From: Anaerolineaceae bacterium | Lineage (GTDB): Bacteria > Chloroflexota > Anaerolineae > Anaerolineales > Anaerolineaceae | Direction: 5' to 3' | Assembly: GCA_011620465.1 (NCBI GenBank) | Contig: WOZC01000110.1 | Span: 2,128-28,934 of the forward strand | DNA length: 26,807 bases | In this document: positions 16,054 through 23,467 of the stretch, one piece after another | Numbering within the stretch: position 1 is the first letter of the stretch | Layout of the letters: each line of letters begins with the position of its first letter | The notes under the pieces: generated by a model | Told to the model about the DNA's origin: nothing | Database searches by the model: none | Seen by the model: the letters and a program-made list of their open reading frames with translations, nothing else | Made by a program: the position numbers and the translations under genes

Positions 16054-17282
16054 TGTCCTTCTTACGTGTTCTTAAAGAATCAATCGCCAGCATCTTTTCC
16101 AACAGGATGCGCTCCTTTCTGACTATTTTGGGGATCGTTATTGGTGTTGGTGCTGTGATTGGAATATTGTCAATCGGCGCGGGAGCTTCAGATAGCATCC
16201 TGGGTCAAATTGAGTCGATCGGTACCAATACCATTTACGTGATGAACGGCGGTCAGGACGAAGTCACCAATCCGAAATCACTTACGCTTACCGATGTCGA
16301 AGCCCTTTCCAATCGGTCGCGCGCGCCTCATATTTTGCGTGTCACACCGGTGATGATGGGACAATCTTCATTTTCATCAGGTGATGCCAGCCTTCAAACA
16401 ACGGTCTTTGGTAGCTATTCCGAGTACGCAGAAGTGACAGGCGTTGAACTGGATGAAGGCGAATATATTTCAGCATCAGATGTTGACACACGCGATGCGG
16501 TGGTCGTGATTGGACCTGATCTGGCAGAAGAACTGTTCGGTCGGCGCAGCGGCGTGGTGGGAAGCGTAGTTCGGATCAATAACTTCCCCTATCGTGTGAT
16601 CGGCGTCACCAAGGCGAAGGGCGGTAACCAGTTTAACAATCCCGATCTGCAAGCCTATATGCCAATCACCACGATGCAATTACGCGTGGTCCGCCAAACC
16701 GTTCCCAACTCCGTCCAATTTATCATAGTGCAGGCACAGGATGCTCAGTCGATCCAATTAGCGATCGATGAAGCCCAACAAGTTTTGCGCGAAACTCACC
16801 GTCTGACCCCCAGGCAACCCAACGATTTTACCCTTACGAACCAGGAAGACATCCTGGACATCGCCAACTCGATCACCAGCATCCTCACGATTCTGTTAGC
16901 GGGAATTGCCGGGATTTCGTTGCTGGTTGGAGGGATTGGGATCATGAACATCATGCTGGTGACTGTGACTGAACGTACTAATGAGATTGGCTTGCGCAAA
17001 GCCTTAGGCGCTCGAAAATCAGACATTATGTTTCAGTTTCTGACTGAATCGGCTTTGCTCAGTCTGATCGGAGGAATCTTTGGTATTGCCTTGGGTTGGG
17101 TTTTTGCTCTTATCGTAGGAACTATTGCCAGGAACACAGGTACCCCCTTAACGCCGGTTGTGCAGATCGAGGCGGTGCTGTTGGCGACCCTGTTCTCTAC
17201 GCTGGTTGGTGTCTTTTTTGGCTGGTACCCCGCCCAGCAGGCTGCCAACCTCGAACCCGTCGACGCGTTAAGATACGAGTAG
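16053..17282 (+). CDS. MacB/FtsX-type ABC transporter permease
   Basis: A 409-residue permease. The N-terminal helix follows RMRSFLTILGIVIGVGAVIGIL (about 19-40), the MacB periplasmic core domain spans about 45-265, and three C-terminal helices (about 285-310, 335-360 and 370-395) form the FtsX domain. ERTNEIGLRKALGARKSDI is the coupling-helix motif of this family, and the protein ends with the usual EPVDALRYE. With its adaptor and ATPase it forms a mechanotransmission-type MacAB/YknXYZ system that exports a peptide, lipid or antibiotic; the cargo cannot be told. A large imperfect hairpin follows 7 bases after the stop. Confidence 0.94.
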   Translation: MSFLRVLKESIASIFSNRMRSFLTILGIVIGVGAVIGILSIGAGASDSILGQIESIGTNTIYVMNGGQDEVTNPKSLTLTDVEALSNRSRAPHILRVTPVMMGQSSFSSGDASLQTTVFGSYSEYAEVTGVELDEGEYISASDVDTRDAVVVIGPDLAEELFGRRSGVVGSVVRINNFPYRVIGVTKAKGGNQFNNPDLQAYMPITTMQLRVVRQTVPNSVQFIIVQAQDAQSIQLAIDEAQQVLRETHRLTPRQPNDFTLTNQEDILDIANSITSILTILLAGIAGISLLVGGIGIMNIMLVTVTERTNEIGLRKALGARKSDIMFQFLTESALLSLIGGIFGIALGWVFALIVGTIARNTGTPLTPVVQIEAVLLATLFSTLVGVFFGWYPAQQAANLEPVDALRYE

Positions 17283-17590
17283 TTACAAAGCCGGGTTCAG
17301 TTCCTGCCCCCCGTGTGTCTACATGCGGGGTTGAACCCGGCGTTTGAGGGGGTCAGCGTGGAAGTCGTCCCCTACGTTTTTGTAGCGGTGACCATGGAAG
17401 GTTGCCCGTCAATTGCATTTCCAAAAACCACACCCACACGCGACTGCGTCGGGACTTCGCCCTTCAATCCCCCTCAGCCTAAGGCTCGCAAGCAGCCTGG
17501 AGGGGGTAAATGAGTTGTAGGTTCGGTTGCGGTCAATGCTTCAATCTATGAGATAATCATTATTATTCATTCAAAATCTGGGAGGCAGCA
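17283..17590. other. 308-base intergenic region rich in decayed inverted repeats
   Basis: No gene seen. It holds the long hairpin at 17290-17341, a degraded palindrome near 17379-17410 (TTGTAGCGGTGACC...GGTTGCCCGTC) and another near 17468-17507 (CCCCCTCAGCC...GCCTGGAGGGGG). A possible -10 (GATAAT, 17552-17557) precedes the small membrane protein gene, without a good -35. Confidence 0.6.
17290..17341. repeat. 52-base imperfect palindrome, probable terminator or dispersed element
   Basis: GCCGGGTTCA (17290-17299) and TGAACCCGGC (17332-17341) form a perfect 10-bp outer stem. Inside it, CCCCCGTG and CATGCGGGG can extend the pairing. It begins 7 bases after the permease stop, so it may end that operon, but there is no U-tract. 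A shorter related-looking hairpin lies at 17911-17949. Confidence 0.6.
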
Positions 17591-17884
17591 ATGAAACGCA
17601 AAGTCACCTTTGGTAAGATCCTCTTATTCATCATCATTGCCTATCTGAGCATCGGGCTGGTTTATTCTCTTGCCGGTTATGTTCAGCATGTCATCGATGC
17701 CAAACCTGTGGTATTCTCGCTTCTGGTTGGCATTCCCTTCGACATGGTCGGCTGGCCTCTAAGCATGCGCGGTGATTACATCAACGGCTTTCTGGACATG
17801 CAATTCTTCGTCACCGCTGCCGCCATCCTGATCGCCTTCATTCTTTTCTTGAGATTGCTTTTCCGCAAGCCGAAAGCAAAGTAG
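17591..17884 (+). CDS. Small two-helix membrane protein, family unknown
   Basis: A 97-residue protein with a basic start (MKRKVTFGK), a first helix (about 9-29), an outer loop of some 40 residues containing a hydrophobic PVVFSLLVGIPFDMVGWPLS segment, and a final helix (about 71-90) ending in RKPKAK. GGGAGG (17580-17585) lies 5 bases before the ATG, which is strong evidence that it is a real gene. I do not recognise the family. It follows the efflux operon but is separated by about 300 bases of palindromes, so a link is uncertain. Confidence 0.75.
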   Translation: MKRKVTFGKILLFIIIAYLSIGLVYSLAGYVQHVIDAKPVVFSLLVGIPFDMVGWPLSMRGDYINGFLDMQFFVTAAAILIAFILFLRLLFRKPKAK

Positions 17885-17910
17885 CGGTCGCATTGCATGG
17901 TGCGCCCGAC

Positions 17911-17949
17911 GTCAGGTTCAACTCCTGGTGTAAACACACGGGACCTGAC
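17911..17949. repeat. Imperfect hairpin resembling the 17290 element
   Basis: GTCAGGT (17911-17917) pairs with ACCTGAC (17943-17949), with a small internal palindrome GTGTAAACAC. The 5' arm continues GGTTCAACTCCTG, close to GGTTCAGTTCCTG in the 17290 element. It sits 26 bases after the small membrane protein gene; no U-tract follows. A second copy of the 5' sequence, GACGTCAGATTGAA, lies near 18039. Confidence 0.45.
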
Positions 17950-18116
17950 CTACAAAAATTGGTCTCATAGTTACCTTTTTAGTATTGCAATTTCTTATGA
18001 GCAACAGCTCACCTATCATCCGTATTTTTAAACTTCTGACGTCAGATTGAACTATTTATCGTGCCGGTCTCCTACCGAGCACGGGATTTGACCGCCATGT
18101 CGCTCTTGTGCCAAAC

Positions 18117-18149
18117 AAAAAACGCCTGCAGTTCAATGCAGACGTTTTT
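18117..18149 (-). terminator. Rho-independent terminator of the decarboxylase operon
   Basis: On the minus strand AAAACGTCTGCA pairs with TGCAGGCGTTTT across a 6-base loop with one mismatch, followed by TTTTTTGTTT. It begins about 20 bases past the beta-subunit stop. The A/T flanks would also let it work on the plus strand. Confidence 0.82.
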
Positions 18150-18168
18150 GAAAATGAATCAGAAAAAC

Positions 18169-19290
18169 TTATCCAACAATACCGGTAACCAATGCCAGCA
18201 ACAAACCGCCGGCAATTACGCTGCCAAGCTGACCTGCCGTATTGGCACCCATGGCATGCATGAGGATGAAGTTGGTGGGGTCTTCTTCCAACGCCATTTT
18301 GGCTGAAAGTCGCCCGGCCATCGGGAAGGCGGAAATCCCACAAGCACCGACGAGGGGGTTGACTTTATTGTGGGTGATCACTGCCATCAGCTTGCCAAAA
18401 AGCAGTCCAGCAATGGTGTCGATCACGAATGCCAGCAAGCCCAACAACAAAATCTTGATCGTATCCAGGTTCAGGAAACTCTGGGCGGTCATGGTTGCAC
18501 CAATCGACAGACCCAGGAACAGTGTGGCGATATTGATCAGTTCGTTTTGAGCCATCTTGCTCAAACGGTCAACCACCAGCGCTTCTCGCAGCAAGTTACC
18601 AAGCATCAATGCCGCCATCAACGGGGCTGCATCAGGAGCGACCAAGGCTACCAATAATGTGACCAGGATAGGGAAGAGAACCAGGGTCAGTCGGGAAACA
18701 GGCTTTGGCGAATACTCCATACGGATCAGGCGCTCTTTGCGGGTGGTCATCAGCTTCATAATTGGCGGTTGGATGATCGGGATCAGACTCATATAAGAAT
18801 AAGCTGCCACCGCGATTGGTGCAATAATGTTTGGCGCAAGGCGTTCACCAACAAAAATGGCGGTTGGTCCGTCAATGGCGCCGATGCTGCCAATTGCTGC
18901 GGCTTCATTGATCGGGAAACCCAAAATAATCGCAAGAAGCAAGGTGATATAAATCCCAAACTGCCCCGCTGCCCCAAGCAGCACCAGGCTGGGTTGGGAA
19001 AGCAGCGGACTGAAGTCGATCATGGCACCTACGCCAACAAAGATCAGTAGAGGGAAGAGTTCAGTTTTGATGCCGGCATCATAAATGACTTTCATAAAGC
19101 CGACTTCGTTCGACATGCCCAGGTTGGCAAGCAGGCATCCGAAACCAATCGGCAGAAGCAACACTGGTTCATATTCTTTCCAAATCGCCAGGTAGATCAA
19201 CACCAGCGCCGCCAAAATCATTACAGCGTTACCCCAGCTGAAACCGGCGAAGCCTTTACCCAGGTCTTGTAATAATTGGGTGAAATCCAT
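18169..19290 (-). CDS. mmdB: Na+-translocating decarboxylase beta subunit (methylmalonyl-CoA/oxaloacetate type)
   Basis: A 373-residue polytopic membrane protein that decarboxylates carboxybiotin and moves Na+ outward. Residues shown to matter in Klebsiella OadB are all present with matching spacing: D140 (equivalent to D203) in IDGPTAIF, Y166 (Y229) in AYSYMSLIP, N311 (N373), G315 (G377), S320 (S382) and R327 (R389) in NPLVGACGISAFPMAGR. One small change is Ile before the catalytic Asp where Ala is usual. AGGAGG lies 6 bases before ATG 19290, and the gap to the biotin-carrier gene is 10 bases. It is the last gene of a four-gene operon and is followed by a terminator. The beta-subunit family is certain; the substrate depends on the carboxyltransferase. 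Confidence 0.95.
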   Translation of the reverse strand: MDFTQLLQDLGKGFAGFSWGNAVMILAALVLIYLAIWKEYEPVLLLPIGFGCLLANLGMSNEVGFMKVIYDAGIKTELFPLLIFVGVGAMIDFSPLLSQPSLVLLGAAGQFGIYITLLLAIILGFPINEAAAIGSIGAIDGPTAIFVGERLAPNIIAPIAVAAYSYMSLIPIIQPPIMKLMTTRKERLIRMEYSPKPVSRLTLVLFPILVTLLVALVAPDAAPLMAALMLGNLLREALVVDRLSKMAQNELINIATLFLGLSIGATMTAQSFLNLDTIKILLLGLLAFVIDTIAGLLFGKLMAVITHNKVNPLVGACGISAFPMAGRLSAKMALEEDPTNFILMHAMGANTAGQLGSVIAGGLLLALVTGIVG

Positions 19291-19300
19291 TGACTTCCTC

Positions 19301-19720
19301 CTACCCTTCGAAAGTCATGATCGGTTGATTGTGCTTCACCAAATCACCAGGATTTACGTGGATGGAAGCAATCTTGCCATCCCGGTTTGCCTTAATTGAA
19401 TTCTTCATTTTCATCGCTTCCAGCACGTAAAGTTCCTGTCCACTACTCACTGTTTGACCTTCTCTTACCTCAATTGAGATGATCACGCCTGGCAAAGGCG
19501 AGCTCAGGGTCAGGCTTCCAGCAGCTGCTGGCGTGGGAGCAGCGGCTGCCGGTGCAACGGGTGTGAGAGCGCTGCTCTTGGCTGCAGGAAGAGGCGTTTG
19601 CTCATCTTCCGGCCAAACTTCATAGGTCTGCCCATCCACCTCTGCGATAATCGGTCTGGCGTTCAAGTCCTTCAGGGTTACCTGGTATTGTTTTCCTTCA
19701 ATGATGAGATTTACTTTCAT
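19301..19720 (-). CDS. mmdC: Biotin carboxyl carrier subunit of the decarboxylase
   Basis: A 139-residue protein. The first 45 residues form a small beta domain, residues about 46-68 are a flexible Pro/Ala linker and about 70-139 are a biotinyl/lipoyl domain with the biotin motif EAMKMKN, so K104 should carry biotin. It shuttles the carboxyl group from the carboxyltransferase to the membrane beta subunit. ATG 19720 is chosen because it overlaps the stop of the preceding gene as ATGA, a coupling signal, and gives the usual MKV start; an earlier in-frame ATG at 19777 would extend into the OadG-like gene. Confidence 0.93.
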   Translation of the reverse strand: MKVNLIIEGKQYQVTLKDLNARPIIAEVDGQTYEVWPEDEQTPLPAAKSSALTPVAPAAAAPTPAAAGSLTLSSPLPGVIISIEVREGQTVSSGQELYVLEAMKMKNSIKANRDGKIASIHVNPGDLVKHNQPIMTFEG

Positions 19721-20076
19721 CGTTTCCGTCCTCTGATGGTGTTTGAGTAAAGTTGTTGGGTTCTGCCGGCGGTCCACCAGGCATTTTCTGTGCCTGCGCT
19801 CGCACTTGGGCGGGGTGTGAACGAGGAGGTAGACATCTCGCTCTCCAGTGCATAGGCAACTGCAATGGAAGCGGCTAACGCACCGTTGGTATCGCCCACT
19901 GTTGTTTCTTCAGGTTCGACCAAATAAGCTTCAGCGAATGGTTCTTCCTCTTCAGTTTCTCGCTTATTGGTCAGTTTCACCAGGAGCGCCATAATGCCCC
20001 ACAGAGCCAAAATCATGAGGAAAACCAGCCCCATGCCCGCCGCGGTGATCAATAATCCTTGACTGATAGTTGACAT
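19717..20076 (-). CDS. mmdD: OadG/MmdD-like small membrane subunit
   Basis: A 119-residue protein with one N-terminal membrane helix (about 7-33: LLITAAGMGLVFLMILALWGIMALLV), then an acidic stretch (ETEEEEPFAEAYLVEPEE) and a variable C-terminal region. This is the layout of the gamma/delta subunits that assemble Na+ decarboxylases. The C-terminus GTENAWWTAGRTQQLYSNTIRGRKR, with WW and basic residues, recalls the tails of OadG-family subunits that contact the carboxyltransferase. It lies 9 bases after the carboxyltransferase gene and overlaps the biotin-carrier gene by 4 bases. The family call relies on topology and position more than strict sequence identity. Confidence 0.85.
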   Translation of the reverse strand: MSTISQGLLITAAGMGLVFLMILALWGIMALLVKLTNKRETEEEEPFAEAYLVEPEETTVGDTNGALAASIAVAYALESEMSTSSFTPRPSASAGTENAWWTAGRTQQLYSNTIRGRKR

Positions 20077-20085
20077 GTGTTCCGC

Positions 20086-21630
20086 CTATACTGGCATATT
20101 GCCGTGCTTACGGGCAGGGTTTATCTCCACCTTGTTTTCGAGCGCTTGTAAGGCTTCGATCAGTTTTTGTCGGGTTTCAGCTGGCTCGATCACTTCATCG
20201 ATATAGCCAGCTTTAGCTGCTGCGTAAGGGTTGAGGAAATCTTCCTGGTATTGCTGGGTAAGGCGTTCACGCTCAGCCTGCGGGTCTTCAGCGGCTTTGA
20301 TCTGGCGACCATAAAGAATGTTCGCGGCACCTTCGGCGCCCATCACCGCGATTTCAGCTGAAGGCCAGGCATAAGTGATATCTGTGCCCAGGTACTTGCT
20401 GCTCATGACCACGTATGCGCCGCCGTATGCCTTGCGGGTCACCACGCTGACCTTTGGCACAGTCGCTTCAGCATAAGCAAAGAGCACCTTGGCACCATGG
20501 CGGATCACGCCGCCGTGTTCCTGCTGAACACCGGGTAAAAAGCCGGGGGAATCGACAAAAGTCACGATTGGTAGGTTGAATGCGTCGCACATACGTACAA
20601 GCCGGCTGATTTTATCGGCTGAATTGATGTCCATCACGCCTGCCATCATGGAAGGTTCCTGGGAGACCACGCCAACTGGGCGTCCTGCCAGCCGTGCCAG
20701 CCCAACGATCGCATTGGGGGCGTAACCCGCCTGGATCTCGAAGAATGAGCCCTGGTCCATGATCGCGTTGATTGCATTTTGAATGCTGTATGGTTGGTTG
20801 GGGTCATCCGGAACAAGGTCGTTCAACATCTCTGAACGGCGGTTGACTGGATCGCTGGTTTGCGCGACCGGAGCGTGTTCGACGTTGTTTGATGGTAAGT
20901 ACGAAAGTGCCTGGCGTGCCAGGGCGATTGCTTCTTGCTCATTGTCCCCAACCATCTGGCAGTTGCCGCTGACAGCCAGGTGCACATCAGCTCCACCGAG
21001 GGTTTCAGAATCGACTTCTTCGCCGGTAACGGTCTTGATCACAGCAGGACCGGTCAGGAACATATAGGACTGCTTGCGCACCATGATGATCAGATCGGTC
21101 ACCGCAGGGGAGTAAGAGGCACCACCAGCGCAGGGACCCATGATCAGGCTGATCTGGGGAACAACACCGGAATAGACTGCGTTACGGCGGAAGATCTCAG
21201 CGTAACCGCCCAGGCTGTAAACACCCTCCTGGATGCGTGCGCCGCCAGAGTCGATCATGCCAATGATGGGGGAACCGGTTTTGACTGCCAGATCCATCAC
21301 ACGGCAGATTTTGTCAGCATGCATCTTACCCAGCGAGCCACCCTGAACCGTGAAATCCTGCGCGTAGACGTAGACTGTCCGTCCATCCACCTGTCCGTAA
21401 CCGGTGACAACGCCGTCGCCAAGACCAGATTTGCCGTCCATGTCGTTGAGTGCGGTTGTCATTGCTCCGATTTCACGGAAACTGCCCTTATCGAGCAGCA
21501 GGTCGATGCGTTCACGGGCAGTCAGGCTGCCTTTGGCATGTTGTTTTTCAATGCGATCTTGCCCACCACCTAATTTGGACTCGGCACGCAAAGCCTTTAA
21601 TTTATCAATGCGGGGGTTTTCCTCGGTCAT
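20086..21630 (-). CDS. mmdA: Methylmalonyl-CoA decarboxylase/acyl-CoA carboxylase carboxyltransferase subunit
   Basis: A 514-residue crotonase-fold carboxyltransferase. GMIDSGGARIQEGVYSLGGYAEIF (about 122-145) and GPCAGGASYSPAVTD form the first CoA-binding half. VDSPGFLPGVQQEHGGVIRHGAK, TRKAYGGAYVVMSSK and VMGAEGAANILYG form the second, biotin-side half. It removes the carboxyl group from (S)-methylmalonyl-CoA and passes it to biotin, or acts in reverse as a propionyl-CoA carboxylase beta chain. The operon has a beta Na+ pump and OadG-like subunit but no biotin carboxylase, so decarboxylation is favoured. The gene order A-D-C-B matches Propionigenium mmdADCB. AAGGAGA precedes ATG 21630. Glutaconyl-CoA decarboxylase is a less likely alternative, because its carboxyltransferase is longer. 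Confidence 0.92.
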   Translation of the reverse strand: MTEENPRIDKLKALRAESKLGGGQDRIEKQHAKGSLTARERIDLLLDKGSFREIGAMTTALNDMDGKSGLGDGVVTGYGQVDGRTVYVYAQDFTVQGGSLGKMHADKICRVMDLAVKTGSPIIGMIDSGGARIQEGVYSLGGYAEIFRRNAVYSGVVPQISLIMGPCAGGASYSPAVTDLIIMVRKQSYMFLTGPAVIKTVTGEEVDSETLGGADVHLAVSGNCQMVGDNEQEAIALARQALSYLPSNNVEHAPVAQTSDPVNRRSEMLNDLVPDDPNQPYSIQNAINAIMDQGSFFEIQAGYAPNAIVGLARLAGRPVGVVSQEPSMMAGVMDINSADKISRLVRMCDAFNLPIVTFVDSPGFLPGVQQEHGGVIRHGAKVLFAYAEATVPKVSVVTRKAYGGAYVVMSSKYLGTDITYAWPSAEIAVMGAEGAANILYGRQIKAAEDPQAERERLTQQYQEDFLNPYAAAKAGYIDEVIEPAETRQKLIEALQALENKVEINPARKHGNMPV

Positions 21631-21990
21631 TCAATCTCCTTGTGTGTTTTATAGCCCCGGTATGGTGTGAGCAGGGCTTGAATGAGTGATTATTGTAACA
21701 TCACTTCCCGCATTTTAATGGGATTCTTGCCCGTACGGTTGGGGCTTGTCTCCAGCCGCCGCTTCTATCGAGGCAGACACGCTGCAGGTGTTGGGGCTGT
21801 CCAGCACCAGTCTGCAGGGGTGATGCAGGTAAACATGGCCACAGAGCTGGGTGGGGGGTGCAAGCTTGAAAGGTTTTGATATTCACGCCATTGCTGGGAG
21901 ACTTTTATCCCCGGCACTGCTGCTGGAGACCAGGCAGAGGAGGACTGCCAGCAGCATTCCGGGGGAAATCGTCTTGCGATGGGGACCTGT
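21631..21990. other. 360-base intergenic region between the mmd and liv operons
   Basis: No well-supported gene. On the minus strand TATAAA (21648-21653) could be a -10 for the mmd operon, but no good -35 is seen. GTGAT (21686-21690) and ATCAC (21700-21704) form an inverted repeat 9 bases apart upstream of that -10, a possible operator. Positions 21715-21957 hold a minus-strand frame with a signal-peptide-like start interrupted by one TGA. No terminator hairpin with a U-tract is visible after livF. Confidence 0.5.
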
Positions 21991-22701
21991 TCAGTGAATC
22001 CCCAGATATGTGCGTCGAACGGCATCATCGCTAGCTAGTTCTGCAGCGGGGCCTTCCAACTTGACGATGCCGGTTTCCAGGATATAGGCATAGTCCGCAA
22101 TGCTGAGGGCAGCGCGTGCATTCTGCTCAATCAGCAGGATGGTCTGCCCACGGGTCTGGTTGAGTTCTTTAAGCTTGCTGAGAACTCCCTGGGAGAGCAC
22201 CGGCGCAAGCCCCAGCGAAGGTTCATCGATCATCAGCAGCTTGGGTTTGGACATCAGCGCCCTGCCGAGGGCTAGCATCTGCTGCTCACCGCCTGAGAGC
22301 GTACCCGCGCTCTGTTTCTCGCGTTCTTTCAGGCGCGGGAAAAGCGAATAGATCTCCTCAATATCCTCACGGATCTGAGCCTTTTCGCTGCGGATATAGG
22401 CACCAAGCGCCAGGTTTTCGGTCACGGTCAAATTGGTAAATACGCGCCTGCCTTCAGGCGCGAGGGCGATGCCTTTCATCACCACCTGGAAGGACTTCAG
22501 CCCGACCAGGCTTTCACCCAGGAATTCAATCCTGCCTTCTGAGGGTTTAACAATGCCCATGATCGTGCGCAGAGTGGTGCTTTTTCCGGCGCCGTTGGCA
22601 CCCAGCAGGGAGATGATCTTGCCTTCCGGGACCTGCAGGCTAATGCTTTGCAGGGCATGGATGCCGCCGTAGTACACATGTAAGTTTTCTATTTTAAGCA
22701 T
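21991..22701 (-). CDS. livF: Branched-chain amino-acid ABC transporter ATPase LivF
   Basis: About 236 residues. Walker A is GANGAGKST, the signature is LSGGEQQML, Walker B is LLMIDEPSLGLAP and the switch region is ILLIEQNARAAL, all typical of LivF. YYGGIHALQSISLQVPEG near the N-terminus is also characteristic. It energises import with LivG. ATG 22701 overlaps the end of livG by 8 bases; GTG 22707 is an alternative start. GGGAG lies upstream within livG. Confidence 0.95.
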   Translation of the reverse strand: MLKIENLHVYYGGIHALQSISLQVPEGKIISLLGANGAGKSTTLRTIMGIVKPSEGRIEFLGESLVGLKSFQVVMKGIALAPEGRRVFTNLTVTENLALGAYIRSEKAQIREDIEEIYSLFPRLKEREKQSAGTLSGGEQQMLALGRALMSKPKLLMIDEPSLGLAPVLSQGVLSKLKELNQTRGQTILLIEQNARAALSIADYAYILETGIVKLEGPAAELASDDAVRRTYLGIH

Positions 22702-23467
22702 GGTCACTCACTCCCAGGTAGGCCTCGATCACGTGTTGATCGTTCTGGATCATTTCGGGACTGCCTTCGGCAATCTTCTCGCCGTGATCAATGACGATGA
22801 TTCGCGGGCAGATGCCCATCACGACGCGCATCTGATGTTCGATCAAGAATATGGTCAGGTCGAAATAATCGAGAATATGGAGGATGAATTTCATCAACCC
22901 TTCTGCATCCGTGGGGCTCATGCCCGCCGCCGGCTCATCCAGCAGCAGCAGGCGCGGGTTGGTTGCCAGCGCCCTGGCAATCTCCAGCTTGCGCTGCTGC
23001 CCGTAGGGCAGGGAGGTAGGTTCGTCATAGGCAAAGTGATCCAAGCCAAGGGATTCGAGCAGCACGAGGCCCTGCTCACGCATTTCTTTTTCCTCATTCT
23101 GATATTTGGGCAGATGCAGCACAGAAGAAAGCGGATCAGACTGCAGGCGCAGGTGCTTGCCGACGATCACATTTTCAAGCACATTTAAGCCTTTGAACAG
23201 GCGTATGTTTTGGAAGGTGCGGGCAATGCCCATGCCCGTGATCAGATCCGGGCGTTTGCCGGAGACATCTTCTCCACCCAGCAACACCTGCCCTTCGGTC
23301 GGAGTATAGATACCGGTGATCACATTGAAGATGGTCGTCTTTCCGGAGCCATTGGGTCCAATCAGGGCACAGAGTTCACCGGCATGGATTTCGGTCGAGA
23401 ATTTATTGACCGCGGTCAGTCCGCCAAAGCGCTTGGTAACAGCCTCAAGTTTCAGGAGAATGGTCAT
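22694..23467 (-). CDS. livG: Branched-chain amino-acid ABC transporter ATPase LivG
   Basis: A 257-residue ATPase. Walker A is GPNGSGKTT, with FNVITGIYTPTEG after it. GIARTFQNIRLFKGLNVLENV is the long LivG-type Q-loop region. The signature is the variant LPYGQQRKLEIARAL seen in LivG, and Walker B is LLLLDEPAAGMSP. LIEHQMRVVMGICPRIIVIDHG closes the site. Its ATG overlaps the livM stop as ATGA, so it is translationally coupled. Confidence 0.96.
   Translation of the reverse strand: MTILLKLEAVTKRFGGLTAVNKFSTEIHAGELCALIGPNGSGKTTIFNVITGIYTPTEGQVLLGGEDVSGKRPDLITGMGIARTFQNIRLFKGLNVLENVIVGKHLRLQSDPLSSVLHLPKYQNEEKEMREQGLVLLESLGLDHFAYDEPTSLPYGQQRKLEIARALATNPRLLLLDEPAAGMSPTDAEGLMKFILHILDYFDLTIFLIEHQMRVVMGICPRIIVIDHGEKIAEGSPEMIQNDQHVIEAYLGVSDHA

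Noticed and set aside
17283..18168. CRISPR array or tRNA genes among the hairpins
   Set aside because: The palindromes are not evenly spaced identical repeats and none folds as a cloverleaf.
20935..21573. 212-codon plus-strand open frame opposite mmdA
   Set aside because: It is fully antisense to a well-supported carboxyltransferase gene; its His/Asp-rich composition is typical of an antisense shadow.
20086..21630. Glutaconyl-CoA or oxaloacetate decarboxylase alpha subunit
   Set aside because: The carboxyltransferase is of the PccB/MmdA type, about 510 residues, unlike the pyruvate-carboxylase-like OadA or the longer GcdA.
21883..21885. Selenocysteine reading of the in-frame TGA
   Set aside because: No selenoprotein family match and no recognisable SECIS hairpin could be seen; kept only as a low-interest frame.
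22700..23188. 162-codon plus-strand open frame opposite livG
   Set aside because: It is antisense to a clear ABC ATPase and resembles no family.
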